A stretch of DNA of 64,000 nt. It comes from Lytechinus pictus. Lineage: Eukaryota > Echinodermata > Echinoidea > Temnopleuroida > Toxopneustidae. The stretch is from assembly GCF_037042905.1 (NCBI RefSeq), contig NC_087252.1, forward strand, positions 20,911,701-20,975,700, in the 5' to 3' direction. How positions within the stretch are numbered: position 1 is the stretch's first letter; each line of letters begins with the position of its first letter. Both the position numbers and the translations under genes were made by a program. The notes under the pieces are model-generated. The model did not search any database. It saw nothing but the letters and a program-made list of their open reading frames with translations, and was not told the origin of the DNA. Of this stretch, positions 49,354-60,215 are shown piece after piece.

Positions 49354-49879
49354 GTAATTGTGTAAGAATTCACTTCATTAGAAAAAATTGCAAAGCTTCA
49401 TTAGATAAAACAGATTGTACTCCTGCAGTGGCATAGATGGAAAACAACTTGTGAGGAATGGTAAAAATCCTAAAAAAGGCCAACTGTCATCCCCATTTAT
49501 AGGAGTACAAGTCCTTTCTAACACCCCCCCCCCCCCCGGAAAAAAATCAATATGCTGGCTGGGGAGGGGGGGGGGTGGGCACTTTGGCCCCAGGTATGCA
49601 TGTGGTATGGCATTTGTCATCATTTGGGCAACTTCCCATTTAATATAACGGGTCATTTTCTGCTCATCTATGGTTAAACATGAATTTCTTTATCACATTG
49701 TACAAAATGTTTTGTTGATATTTGTTAATTGGTACTATTCAATTGAAGGGTGGTGTATAATGCAAATTTCTCGATATTTTAGAAAAAATCTATGAATTTC
49801 TCAAGAAAGCTTGCACACATTGATTGATTGATGTTTTGAACCTGTAGCTGACATACTGTCCTTTGCATTGTTTTCATCT

Positions 49880-50060
49880 TATATTCCGTATTACAGCTTC
49901 AAGGAATTAATCCTGCTGGGTACCCATTCACTTTACCTTGCTCGAGTGCAGCAAAGTGTGGATAAATGTGTTGCTGAAGGAAAACACCATTGCTAGGATT
50001 TGAACCCATGACCCTCTGTTTGAAAGGTGAGAGACAGAACCACTTGACCACGACGCACCC
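49880..50060 (-). mobile_element. tRNA-derived SINE, reversed copy nested in the large element
   Basis: On the minus strand the B-box GGGTTCAAATCC lies near 49999-50010, with the family body GTAAAGTGAATGGGTACCCA and the A-box side 'gtggtcaagtggttctgtct'. Same family as 31447-31715. Confidence 0.7.
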
Positions 50061-51030
50061 ACAATTTACAAGCTGATGTCATATTCCCACTTGTTCTTTT
50101 GTATTTTAAAACAAGAAGTCCTGTTTATTCACATTTTGACCTCCAAGAACTAAATAGTGGAGTGAAAATGTATTTAATGTGAACATATGCATTGCTGGAA
50201 ATCACTTCATGATATGTGGGACAAATCATACACACGTGTATGAAAATATGAAATGATTATGATTTCATTTAATTACATAAGCCTAACAAATATTCCTGAC
50301 GATCGTGTGCACATTCCAGTAATATTTCCCAAAATGTTGCTAAACTTTCAAATTAAAGACTTCGTTATCAGATTTTAATGAAATTGTCAACATTATGCTT
50401 TTCTGATTCATTCTCTTCCTACCTAAATCTCCCATTTTCTCATGCTTTCTTTCTATGGTCCCCTTCATTCTCCTTATCACTATGTTATAGGTAAAATGTA
50501 ACCGGTCGTCTAACACATTTGATTGAAGGGTTAGGTACTCACATTTAAAAGTTATGTGATTCAAACACACAAAGTGTACATCAGACAAAAAAAAAACACT
50601 GAAAATTTCATCAAAATTGAATGAGTATTAACGAAGTTATGACGAATTAATGTTGTTAATTTTTTTGGTAAAACAATCATAATTTATATATTTTTTTGTA
50701 TTATATGAATTCAAATTTTGTCAGCTAGGTTGTAAGAATTTACGATTGACTACTGATTTACTGTGTAAGACAATAATCTTATTATTTCTCACACATAGAT
50801 AAGTAATTCATCTGATTCAACACAACAAAAAAGAAACAAGTGTATCTTGTATTTATTGTTTTATATATATTTTGCAAAATATTAGAAAAAGAGGTCTCTA
50901 TTTTTCTTCTGTTTTTTTCAGTATTTCAAATTGAATAATTTCTTTTTCCTATTTTCATTATATTATCTTTCTATTTGTGATAATTCATTTATTTCTTTAT
51001 GTATCTTTATTGTATTTATGATAAAATTTT

Positions 51031-51561
51031 GGCGTGTTTCTACAGAAATCATTAAGAAACGGTTTATCTTTACCCGATTCGAAATAACCTTATCGCCCTT
51101 AAACCAACCTGTTTCTACAGACTGAACAATCTGATTAACTCGCATTTCGCGTCACAAATACGGCGGAAATCGGAAAATTCAACCTATAACCTCACATAGC
51201 ATCTCGCTAGGAAAATTTTCAAATTTTATGGTAGATCTCACTCAATGTAGCAGGTATACACATTGTGCGATCAGCTGGCAAGATCGAAAAGGCCAGAATA
51301 TATGCATACTGCGAAATTGCACTTCCGGGTTCAAGCACTTCCGCCAGACACAATACGCTATTTTGCCCTGTGTTTTTACAGAAAATTTAAACGGATTAAC
51401 ATGGCAATAACCACCTCTCAGAGATGGTTATGACAAACCGTATTTTGCGCGATGCAGTTTATCAATAAACCGCATCGCGTCTGTTTCTACAGGAAAGTTT
51501 TCCGGGATTCTGGATACTTACGCGTGTAATACCTTTTAACGATTCTATGTAGAAACACGCC
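51031..51561. mobile_element. TIR element copy B
   Basis: The ends GGCGTGTTTCTACAG and TGTAGAAACACGCC are inverted. The right part has GATGCAGTTTATCAATAAACC / CGCATCGCGTCTGTTTCTAC and the 'ggtggtta/taaccacc' block, matching copy A (34030-35090) in the opposite direction. It is 531 bp with no transposase. Confidence 0.85.
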
Positions 51562-51739
51562 GTTTGATAATCTTTTTAGGTGAAAAGAAAATAGAGAACG
51601 ATTTTGGGGTTCTATTTTTTTTTTTTGGGGGGGGTACTATTATCCCCCTTTTGGGGATAATTAATTTCTTCTAGGTTTGGTACCCTTTATTCATTTGGCC
51701 ATGTGAAGGCTATCACACATTTTGAGTTTAATCTTCGAA

Positions 51740-52295
51740 ACTTGGTGTTCATTAGTTTGTTGTCCAAACTATGTCTTTCATGTAAATTTGTTTATAGGAA
51801 GATTAACATAATATCTATGTGGAGTGCAATCATTGATCTCTTGTAGAGCCGCACAGTCACATGTATTCATAATACTGGTGCTTTTATGCCATACTTGTCA
51901 ATACTCTTTTGTACTTAAACTTATTAGTAAAAAAAAATGTTTTATTAATGTATGCAGAACAGTGGTTTTGCCAGGTACTCAATCCATGTAAAAAAAGCAA
52001 TCAGAGAGAAGAGGTTTATTCTTGAAAATGTTAGTCTTCATTTGTTGTGTTTTTCAATCAAACTCAGTCTTGATACATGTTTATTTTTAGATACCAAGAT
52101 TGACAGAATATAGATGTCATCGAGTAGCAAAGTCATATATATTCATAACTTATGTGCTTTAATGATAAAGTCTATACTTGTGAATACTCTGTGCTATTTA
52201 TGCTTAAACTTCTTATAGTAAAAACATTTTATTGACGTTCTTGAAATAACTGTTTTCATCATTTTGTTTTCTTGTGCATACTTAATCCATCATTG
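51740..52295 (+). repeat. Degenerate direct duplication, about 0.3-kb unit
   Basis: Blocks repeat in order: 'gtattcataat/acttatgtgct', 'ttgt(c/g)aatactc', 'ttaaacttnttagtaaaaa' with 'ttttatt', and 'gtactcaatcca/catacttaatcca'. The copies have diverged strongly. Confidence 0.5.
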
Positions 52296-52429
52296 AACCT
52301 ACTATTAACCCCAGATATATGCTGTTCACCATTGGTCTACCATTCACTGTACTTTATTGGCCTACTATACATTGTACACCTTTGATCTACTGTCTATCAT
52401 TCAGTGTAAACCATTGGTCTACCATTCAC

Positions 52430-53285
52430 TGTACACATGTGGTCTATAGTGTATGGCCAATGGTGTAAATTGAATGATTGACCAATAGTAAAGAGTGTAT
52501 GGTATGACAATGGTGTACAGTAAAAGGGTAGGCCAATGGTGTACGGTAAGTGGTAGGTCAATGGTGTACGGTGTATGGTAAGCCAATGGTGTACGGTAAA
52601 TGATAGGTCAATGGTGCACGGTGTATGACGAATGGTAGGTGAATGGTGTACGGTGAATGGTACGCAAATGGTGTATGGTGAATGGTACGCGAATGGTGTA
52701 AGGTGAATGGTACGCGAATGGTATACGGTGAATGGTACGTGAATGGTGTACGGTGAATGGTACGCGAATGGTGTATGGTGAATGGTACGCGAATGGTGTA
52801 CGGTGAATGGTACGCGAATGGTGTATGGTGAATGGTACGCGAATGGTGTACGGTGAATGGTACGCGAATGGTGTACGGTGAATGGTACGCGAATGGTATA
52901 TGGTGAATGGTAGGTCAATGGTGTATGGTAGGCAATGGGGTACGGTGAATGGTGGAAGGTGAATGGTAGGCCAATGGTGTCCAGTGAACGGTGGCTGAAT
53001 GGTAAATGGTAGGCCAGTGAATGGTGGTCAATGGTAAACCTGTCTATAGTGGCCATATGGTAGATCAATGGTGAATGGTGTTTGATCAATGGTATATGAA
53101 TGGTAAATGGTGCTCATGAATATGGTAATAGTAACGCCCCAATTATTTAAATTAGTTTGAATGGTATACCATTGGGGCTTGAATGGTATACCATTGGTGT
53201 ATGGTGGGTGCTGTGCGAATGGTATTCCAATGGTATATCAATGGTGTATGGTAAATGGTAGTCAATGGTATACCATTCAATTTTT
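52430..53285 (+). repeat. AATGGT minisatellite, right array (25-bp unit)
   Basis: The core unit GGTGAATGGTACGCGAATGG plus GTGTA(C/T) has a 25-bp period from about 52640 to 52900; the flanks are looser AATGGT words. The right border AATGGTATACCATTCAA followed by TTATAAGGGG mirrors the left array's border. Since 25 is not a multiple of 3 and no frame has a stop, the minus strand stays open for 230 codons by construction. Confidence 0.9.
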
Positions 53286-53687
53286 TTTATAAGGGGGGGT
53301 GAAATACCGCAGTTTGCAATCTGAACTGCGGTACGTTCTCAAACAGGGGTTTGACGTAATGATTAAAATATTGTATAAAGGATGTCATTTTTGCCCCAAC
53401 ACTACGTGTTTAGACTCCCGATTTGCGCGAGGTGAGGAAGGTGTGGCCGTACTAAACCGTGACACAACAATAAAATATCGCCGTATACTTGTTTAGGGGG
53501 TTCATTTCAGGGAATACTTGCCAAGAGTATAGTTTTGTTTCCAATACTTGTTAAGGGTAGGGTTTCAGACGCCAATACTTGTTAAGGGGTGCATTTTCAG
53601 AACATGGAAAATACGTGTTTAGGGTGCTTTTCAAGACCCCGTGGTCGCGCATGGTATCCACTCGTCAATGGAAGTGGCCCCCCCGGG

Positions 53688-53695
53688 ACGTCATG
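53688..53695 (+). repeat. Right target-site duplication of the 12.1-kb element
   Basis: ACGTCATG directly follows the right terminus and is the direct copy of 41543-41550. Confidence 0.7.
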
Positions 53696-54107
53696 CATGT
53701 GACATCTTAATCTCACAACGCGCTCCCTGAGAGGATATAAGAATATGTATTGAATGAGTTGTCAGAGATATACCAAATGCAGATAACCAATGGATTTAGC
53801 CTCAAAGATGGCAACTTTTTCAGAATGAGTTCACATCTAACCAAGATAGCAAGTACAGGGTCCCATCTTAGAGTTGCAATTGATCTGATTGACCGCAACT
53901 GTGGAAAGCCAGCACTGCAAACATCTTAAATGCATGTGCATGTTTGTTCAAAATGTTTTCTAGATGATGTATACTCATATATATTCACTGTTGTCTTGGT
54001 GTGGTTCCTCTTTGTTTACAAATGACATTGTGCAATATGACAATAATGGATTTTCATATGTTTGAGGTCGATTGGATCCATCACAACTCTCTGTAAGATG
54101 GAATCCA

Positions 54108-54267
54108 GGGTAGCATTTCATGAAAGGACTTGTTAGACGGTTTTTATGACAATCCCATTTTATCTGACAGTTACCATAGTAACAGCCCTTCTCCGTCAAT
54201 CAAAATCAAGGAAAGTTGTCGGATCTGTCAACTTGTCGGACAAAAATGTTGATGGAACGCTCCCCAG
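54108..54267. mobile_element. MITE abutting the splice donor of RIIa exon 3
   Basis: The left AGCATTTCATGAAAGGACTTG and the right 'cttgtcggacaaaaatgttg' with AACGCTCCCC match the 33008-33170 family. Its edge is about 10 bp inside the intron from the donor at 54278. Confidence 0.75.
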
Positions 54268-54278
54268 GTCTACCGTAC

Positions 54279-54476
54279 CTGTAGCGAGTTTCTTGGTAGC
54301 AGGGCCGCCGGTATCACCCCCTGCCTCTCCTCCGGGCCTGCCCCTGCCTTCCTGCTCGGGTACTGGTCTCTTTGCTTTCTGCTCTGCCAAAGCTGCTCTA
54401 TCCTTCCTCAGCTGGCTGTACTGGGCCTGGACACGCTCGATGAGGTCTCCCTGTAAGACGGGGTCATATCCAGTAC
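54279..54476 (-). CDS. RIIa-domain protein, exon 3
   Basis: Sixty-six codons' worth in phase 1-1 (residues about 63-129). It encodes TGYDPVLQGDLIERVQAQYS, a helical stretch QLRKDRAALAEQKAKR, then a Gly/Pro/Glu-rich linker (EQEGRGRPGGEAGGDTGG) and ATKKLAT. The acceptor is gaatgcatacag|GT and the donor ACAG|GTACGG. It continues directly from the RIIa helices of exon 2. Confidence 0.85.
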
Positions 54477-55183
54477 CTGTATGCATTCAACATTAAAATA
54501 AAAGAGTTGTATTGGTTTGAGTTTGATCCTCATTAAGTGTCACAAAATGGTTCTTGATAATGCAAAGAATCAACCATGTATACCCAAAATAATGATGGAA
54601 GACTTCCCAAAGACTGGAGTTCTTGAACCATTGTGCGCGGGCAAGCAAAGATCCAATGACTATGGTAATAATATATAAGCACTTAGAGATGTTATGTTGC
54701 ATTTAGCGCCATACAAAAGTGAATTTTGTGAAATATCATTATTATTATAATACTAAACATACAATTAATATTTCCTTGGAAAAGACAAGAGTGGGGGCTA
54801 GGAAACGGGGGGGGGGGGGGTTCCATTTCATGAGGGAAGCACTTAACCTGTTTTATATCCTTTTCATTCTTTACCTACCCTAAGATTGAAAATTTTGATA
54901 TTTTCTCTTTATGCCTATCCCAATTAGACTATATGTCCTCCATTCCCTGTCTTGGCATTTGATTACCTTCTCATCCTGTTTGAGACTGGCTAATTCTGAT
55001 ATAACAAGTACATGTATTTGCGATCTACCAACACTGTATATGGACAGGCTCAGTCTCTCACTCTCTAATTATATGGGTTCCCTTATGAACACACTAATCA
55101 ATTTTATAATAGTGGCAAAAAGAAGCTGCTGAAAACTGCTTATCTAAAAAAAAGAGAGCCAATGGAGTAAATTAGAGAGTAAA

Positions 55184-55239
55184 AAGGGGCCTAAGCTTTC
55201 GATCCTAACAGAATCTTCGTCGGAGACAAAATGACAAAC
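55184..55239 (-). repeat. Interspersed repeat, copy 2 (mate at 32-85)
   Basis: This is the reverse complement of 32-85 with a few changes; the stem bases GATTC/GGATC are kept while the loop differs by one base (TGCTA versus TGTTA). Confidence 0.6.
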
Positions 55240-55394
55240 AATTTTATAATAATAACACTAAACTTATACACACAGGGTAGCCACTTCAACTGTTAGCTGA
55301 TTTTCAAGAAGGCACTGCATAACATGTTAAAATTATCCTTCTCCATTCTCAAAAGTCAAGGACTTGAGAAAAAGGCAGAAAGTCCGATTTTTTT

Positions 55395-55490
55395 CAAGTA
55401 TTTGGTATGACTTGACAGGGGTTTGAACCCATGACCTCCCATTCAAGAGGCGGATGTTCTACCACTAAGCCAACACGTACGCCTGGCTAA
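55395..55490 (-). mobile_element. tRNA-derived SINE or tRNA pseudogene
   Basis: On the minus strand an A-box TGGCTTAGTGGTAGAACATC and a B-box GGGTTCAAACCCC are spaced as in a tRNA, with CGCCTCTTGAATGGGAGG between them. No full acceptor stem could be paired by eye, which argues against a working tRNA. Confidence 0.55.
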
Positions 55491-55509
55491 AGTAACAAGT
55501 CATACTCAC

Positions 55510-55686
55510 TGTCTCTGATTTTGAGTACATCCTGGAGGAAGTCTGCAATGAACTTGATGTTGTCCTTGGGTTGCTCCCGGAGGACCTCGTGAGAGATGAG
55601 GCGGATGATGTTCTGGAATCCGGGAGGGACGGAGAGTCTCACCGTCCCATACCTCATGGACTGGTTGGATAGGCTGTCAGTTAGAT
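55510..55686 (-). CDS. RIIa-domain protein, exon 2 (dimerization/docking domain)
   Basis: This exon carries nearly all of the RIIa domain (residues about 23-61): VPPGFQNIIRLISHEVLREQ and PKDNIKFIADFLQDVLKIRD. The pattern P-x-G-[hydrophobic]...EVLREQP.(D)NI..F.A.(F/Y)...L...R is that of the type II PKA regulatory subunit docking fold shared by SPA17, CABYR, ROPN1 and flagellar radial-spoke proteins, which dimerise and bind AKAP helices. Five exons (60225-60216, this one, 54476-54279, 41381-41268, 40787-40495) join in phase 1 throughout to give 263 residues. A sperm or ciliary role is inferred from family membership only. No IQ motif or EF-hand is visible, so the closest named relative is uncertain. 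Confidence 0.85.
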
Positions 55687-56734
55687 CTGGAGATAATATC
55701 GTGAAAACTGTTAAAATCTACTGAAATCCTTGCATCTGATTGGCTGAACACAAATTAGTCAGTAAAATCACCAAGAGGGTGCTTCATGTAATACATGAAT
55801 GAAAACAGTTGATTATTAATATGACATATGTATTCAGGCTTTGAACTGTAAGGTCCAGGGATCAATACCCCCTGTAACGTTCACATCCTTAGCAAAGGCA
55901 TTTAACCCGTTTTTGCTAAAGTCAGTTACTGATTTAAATACTGAATATCTGACATAAAACTATGCTTGCTCTATATGTACATTTCATTCATCTCCATCAA
56001 CTTCAGAAAATGATATGACCATGGAAAGATAAAGGAGACAGTAAAAAAAAAAGCTTTACATAGATAAGCCATGACCTGGCTACAGAGGAAGTAAAATAAG
56101 GTTAAAACAGGGTGCAAAATTAATATATAATATATCAATCCTGAAATATATAATGCAATGTAATGACAATATAAAATGATATGATATTATTTATTACATC
56201 ATATACATGTTTACTTATAATAGAGAATCCCGAGTTACAGCTTTCTTGCTGCAAACAGAGAATATGCATGCTGTATCCATGGACAACACACACCAACAGA
56301 GATCGTGTATAAATCATGCAGTAGCTATCAGTAGCAAACACGCTCCGTACCAAACTGTAATAATTGCATGCCTCCGGGGAAAAGAGGCACAATCATCTTG
56401 CTCTCCTGGCCTTGTTTAGATGCACCTACAACAAAACGGCTTGAATAATGCATTATTTCCCCCAAGAGCATCACTGGCATCATGCAGCGTGTAGACAGCT
56501 AGACTGCATAATAAACTGTCTGTCACAATGGTTGATTGTGAAAGAATGAACCTTGCATTAAGAAAGAGGATGTATATTGAAATGAATTCAATTCTTTTCA
56601 ATTAAATTCAAGTAAAAACTTATAATCAACAAATTGAGCATCAAATGTTCCGATAAATTTGTAAAAATTCAAAGGCTTATGACAAGAACAGGGAAAATTG
56701 TATTATTCTATATCCAGACAGGCCTGAAACTTGT

Positions 56735-57124
56735 AGCAGGGTTCCCAGCTTTTCGAGAAAACAAAATTTCCTGATATTTCCCTGGTTTTTCCCTGATGAA
56801 GTTTAAAAATTCCCTGATCTTACCCATTCCCAGTTTTGCATGTTTTCTAGGTTGTTGCAGTGAATTACATGTATTTTCAGTATAAAAAACAATGTAAAAC
56901 TAATAACCAGTCATTCAATGGATGTTGTTTTGATATGCAACAAAATATAACAGAGTCTGACTGACTACCGTGCTTTTGACTTTTGGACCGATCAAAATTC
57001 TCTGATTTTTCCCTCATTTTAGGCATTTTCCCTGATTTGAGGTATTTTTTTCATCAAATTCCCTGATTTTTTCCTGACTGGCAAAAAGGAAAATAATTTT
57101 CCCCTGATGGGCTGGGAACCCTAG
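56735..57124. mobile_element. MITE with AGGGTTCCCAGC ends
   Basis: The left TAGCAGGGTTCCCAGCTTTT is inverted at the right (GGGCTGGGAACCCTAGCTG). TTCCCTGAT(A/T)TTTCCCTG words occur near both ends in the same sense, giving a C/T-rich element of about 390 bp. Confidence 0.85.
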
Positions 57125-57931
57125 CTGTGTAGAGTATGCCATTGTATATTATATTGGAAAATATGAACACAGAAGGTAGTATGTACATGCAGGAAAGAAA
57201 GAAGAAGGAAACGTGGTTGGAAAAAGGCTGCAACTCACGATATCTCAAGAACAAGATTTGCAAAAAGGTAGATTGATTTTAATACAGGATGGTAGGAAAA
57301 ATTCATAGTTTTCTGAACAATGATATTTATAATCATCAAAATACTTGTACAATAATACTTTAGATGAGGTTTCATGAAATCACACTTAGCTTGATTATCA
57401 AAATCTTATTTTTATCATTTTACATGTAAAATAGAATTTGTATCCTGAATTTCAGGTAATGTATTCCAACATTTAAGATATGATGTAACGAGTATTCCAT
57501 GAATCACCAAGATTAAATTTAATGAAATTATGTATAACATATAACATACATGTACCAAATATACTTTGATTATGATTTATTAAAAGCTACAGTAACTATG
57601 AATCTAATTTTCAAACGTCTGTGTGTGTGTGTACTTGTAGCGATAATGCAAAAGATCTCTCTACAAGTTGATGAACAGATCCATTGAAATGGATGCTCAA
57701 CTGTGAAGAGGGGAGGGGGGTGGGTTAAATATATTCATGGTCAAATTGCTCCCATTGAATGAATACCACTCACACGTACTTTGAATGTTTGAGCATGTTC
57801 CCCATGAGCCCATCTTTATAATCAATGTACTTGTAGTACTCCTGTAGACGCAATCATCACATTGACTAAAGTTTAACAACAAAACTAAATTGTATTTTAC
57901 TAAAAGTAAAACATGCATGAAGGTACTTCAT

Positions 57932-58785
57932 TTAACTCTTTGCCCGCCACGTACACTATCCCCTCTGAGCCACACTAATTTTGGGGTGCCACATTCAGAG
58001 GGGGTTTGCATGCACTGTCTTATTCAACTCGCAATAACTTTTTACTGGTTTGTGGTATTGAAAAAAATTGTGTAGCTAAGTTTTAGAAACATAAATATTC
58101 TTGCCAATGGTATCATTTTTGCTATGTATAAAATCATAGATTTTGAGAATTTTAACTTTACATTCTGTTTCCAATTTTTTGTTTAGGAGGGTATCTTATA
58201 CCTCTTATATTCAATACTTCCTAATGAAGGTTAAATTTCTAAGTTAGTCCATTGAAAAAATGTGTTCTTTAGCTTTCATTACATACCTAATCCATGTCTT
58301 TATGGTCATTATGAGCTAAGCAGTTTAGGATTGAAATGGGGCATTCAAAAAGAGTAAACTGACAATGAACTAAACTCTTCTATTGAAATTGTCCCTGGCT
58401 ACTTCTCAATAGACTTCCCGTCCTGGGAGACTTCCCGTCTTTTGATACTTTGATCCCCTTATTGTTATAGGGAGGTGGCAATTTGTATCATTCTTTTATT
58501 ACAAGGAAAGCAGTGCAAGCTATTGAAAGCTCATCGAAATATATCCTAAAGCAGTTCAAAAAACTCAATTTTACGCGAAAAATCTCTATGTAAACAACGT
58601 CGGCGAAAGCTATAACACGAAAGCTAGACTCGTAAACAATGCAATACACACGTCGCTATTGTATGTGTGTGCACACAATTACAATTAAATGCGTTCCGTA
58701 TGCATTGTGTGCAAACTGTGACTTGAGTCGTCGTTGGCAGTCCGCTGTATGTGCCGCGAGTCGTCCGTGGCGGGCAAAGAGTTAA
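57932..58785. mobile_element. TTAA-flanked element with 16-bp perfect TIRs (piggyBac-like MITE)
   Basis: TTAA then CTCTTTGCCCGCCACG at the left, and CGTGGCGGGCAAAGAG then TTAA at the right, are exact inverses. TTAA is the hallmark target of piggyBac elements. It is about 850 bp with no transposase. A related left end (TTAACCCTTTGCGCGC) occurs near 25323. Confidence 0.9.
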
Positions 58786-59671
58786 AGACTAGGCCAAGTG
58801 CACTTTGAAATGTAAAAAAGAATGAGACCAAAGTCAAAGAACATTTTTGGCTTTTAGGATTTTGTTTAAGTCATCATAACCACTATCAGAATGCTACTAG
58901 CAGATAAAATGGGGAAAAGAAATCAAATGTTAAAGGTTATCTCAATAACCTTTTTTTTTGTTCTCATTTTAATTCAAGTCAGTGGTTTGACCTAGGCCTA
59001 ACTTAGATCTAATCAACAAATTATACGTGTTTGGACATTTACTATTAACTTTATGCATTTCTTTAATTTTTTTATTTTCGCAAAGGCCCAATTCCAATTT
59101 ATTAACGAATAACAGTTAAGGTAGAGTCTAAGTCTACGATTATGGCAATTCTGAAAAGTTAAAGTTTAAGAAACAGTGCTGGCTTTCAAAGACAAACTAA
59201 GTACAGATCTAGCCAGACCTATACTACGTTAGGACCCCAAGCCAAGGACAAGGCCTGCCCTGGCTAAACTTCTAAAGTAAGGCTTAAGCCTAGCCCTAGG
59301 GCCTAAAGATTTTTTCCCATTTTTTTCTTACCCTGCACTCTACAGTCTACAGAGACAATTATTAAAAGATCTGATTCAAGACAAAATGGCAAAAATTTCA
59401 ACTTCTTAAATTTCAAGCAAAGCCAAAGGCAAAGGACAGCCGGGCCCAGGCCTTGCCTTGTACTACTAGTTGTAATGCATTATTTCTCATTATAAATCCT
59501 GGATTGAAAGGTGTGTAAATAATGTCATGACTCCGACCTATGACTAGATCTACATCACATGTAGGTCTCGAAAGTAGAAATCTAGAATATATGTCATGTA
59601 AGTATGTAGGGGGTCCTAACTTAACGCGAGACCTAGTCCATGACTGAAACCCGGGTGTTGGACAAGCATGG

Positions 59672-59982
59672 CCATGGGCGGAAATCTGTCCCCAAAGGTA
59701 GGGGGGACCAGGGGCTGGAAACTTTAACAAGCCAAAAAAAAAGTTATCACCCAAATTGCCAAAATGTAACATTTAAATTTTAGCCATTTTGACCAAAACA
59801 ATTTCACAAGCAAAAAAAAGTTTACCCAAAAAATGTAAGGTCAGATATAGGCCCTAGTCCAAAATACATGTATTATTCATTTAAAAAAAAACAGTAGGGG
59901 GACATTTCATGTTGTGTCCCCCTACTATTTTTGGTAGGGAGACGCGTCCCCCTGACCTGTCCCAATGAGATTTCCGCCCATG
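59672..59982. mobile_element. CATGGGCGGAAATCT-ended inverted-repeat element
   Basis: CATGGGCGGAAATCTGTCC at the left and AGATTTCCGCCCATG at the right are inverted. The interior has GTCCCCCTACTATTTTTGG and G/C runs like the poly-G repeat group, and words such as 'caagc(c/a)aaaaaaaa'. Confidence 0.8.
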
Positions 59983-60023
59983 AGTTGAACTAAGTGAGTT
60001 GGACAAGGTAGAGTTACACTTAC

Positions 60024-60107
60024 CGTACTGCACACAGGCACAGCCACAGGTGCTAACGCGGCCGCAGCACTTCTGTGCTGCTGCATGCAATGCGCAAGTT
60101 AGTGAAA
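60024..60107 (-). CDS. Candidate alternative first or cassette exon of the RIIa gene
   Basis: On the minus strand gatgtcag|TTTCAC to TACG|GTAAGT frames 84 bases in phase 1-1, the same phase as exons 1 and 2, so including it keeps the frame. An in-frame ATG at 60114-60112 could make it an alternative first exon. It would encode a Cys-rich segment (CALHAAAQKCCGRVSTCGCA). The donor is near-consensus, but the peptide looks unlike the rest of the protein. Confidence 0.3.
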
Positions 60108-60215
60108 CTGACATCAAACAAGTTAGGTCAATGATGATTTCATCAAAAAAAAATACTTATAATAACTTAAATTGATTCAAAATTATTTATGAAAAGGAAG
60201 AATATCAATCCTTAC

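Larger units (their letters stand above)
41551..53687. mobile_element. Large (12.1 kb) TIR element with mirrored minisatellites
   Basis: The left terminus 41551-41595 (CCCGAGGGGGCCACTTACAT...) and the right terminus 53643-53687 are inverted and match at 43 of 45 bases. The element is flanked by ACGTCATG at 41543-41550 and 53688-53695; the flank match can be read as 8 to 10 bp because neighbouring bases also agree. Next to the termini are words of the TAC(G/T)TGTTTAGGG kind, and both halves hold an AATGGT minisatellite bounded by TTATAAGGG in mirrored orientation. An 8- to 10-bp duplication fits hAT or Mutator-like elements; Mutator relatives with tandem-repeat-rich ends are known. No transposase was recognised, and the interior holds younger insertions. 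Confidence 0.75.
41382..54278 (-). other. RIIa gene intron 3 (12.9 kb), mostly one large transposable element
   Basis: The intron spans from GTACGG (donor, exon 3) to the acceptor at 41382. Of its length, 41551-53687 lies between matching 45-bp inverted termini and a shared direct flank. Outside the element only about 170 bp at one end and 590 bp at the other remain, and part of the latter is a MITE (54108-54267). Confidence 0.8.
54477..55509 (-). other. RIIa gene intron 2 (1.0 kb)
   Basis: It contains a G run at 54810-54820, the reversed interspersed repeat 55184-55239 and a reversed SINE 55395-55490. The donor is GACA|GTGAGT. Confidence 0.8.
55687..60215 (-). other. RIIa gene intron 1 (4.5 kb)
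   Basis: It contains the MITEs 56735-57124, 57932-58785 and 59672-59982 and, near its 5' end, the candidate extra exon 60024-60107. The rest (55700-56730, 57130-57930, 58800-59670) shows no recognised element. Confidence 0.8.

Noticed and set aside
51957-51978. Micro-exon downstream of 49353 (ATGCAG|AACAGTGG...CAG|GTACTC)
   Set aside because: It is phase-compatible, but the segment belongs to a degenerate direct repeat (51740-52295), so the splice-like sites are probably chance.
52397-53089. 230-codon minus-strand open frame
   Set aside because: It is produced by the 25-bp minisatellite, which has no stop in any frame; it has no domain or start context.
59413-59772. 119-codon minus-strand open frame
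   Set aside because: It overlaps the CATGGGCGGAAATCT-ended element and lacks coding features.
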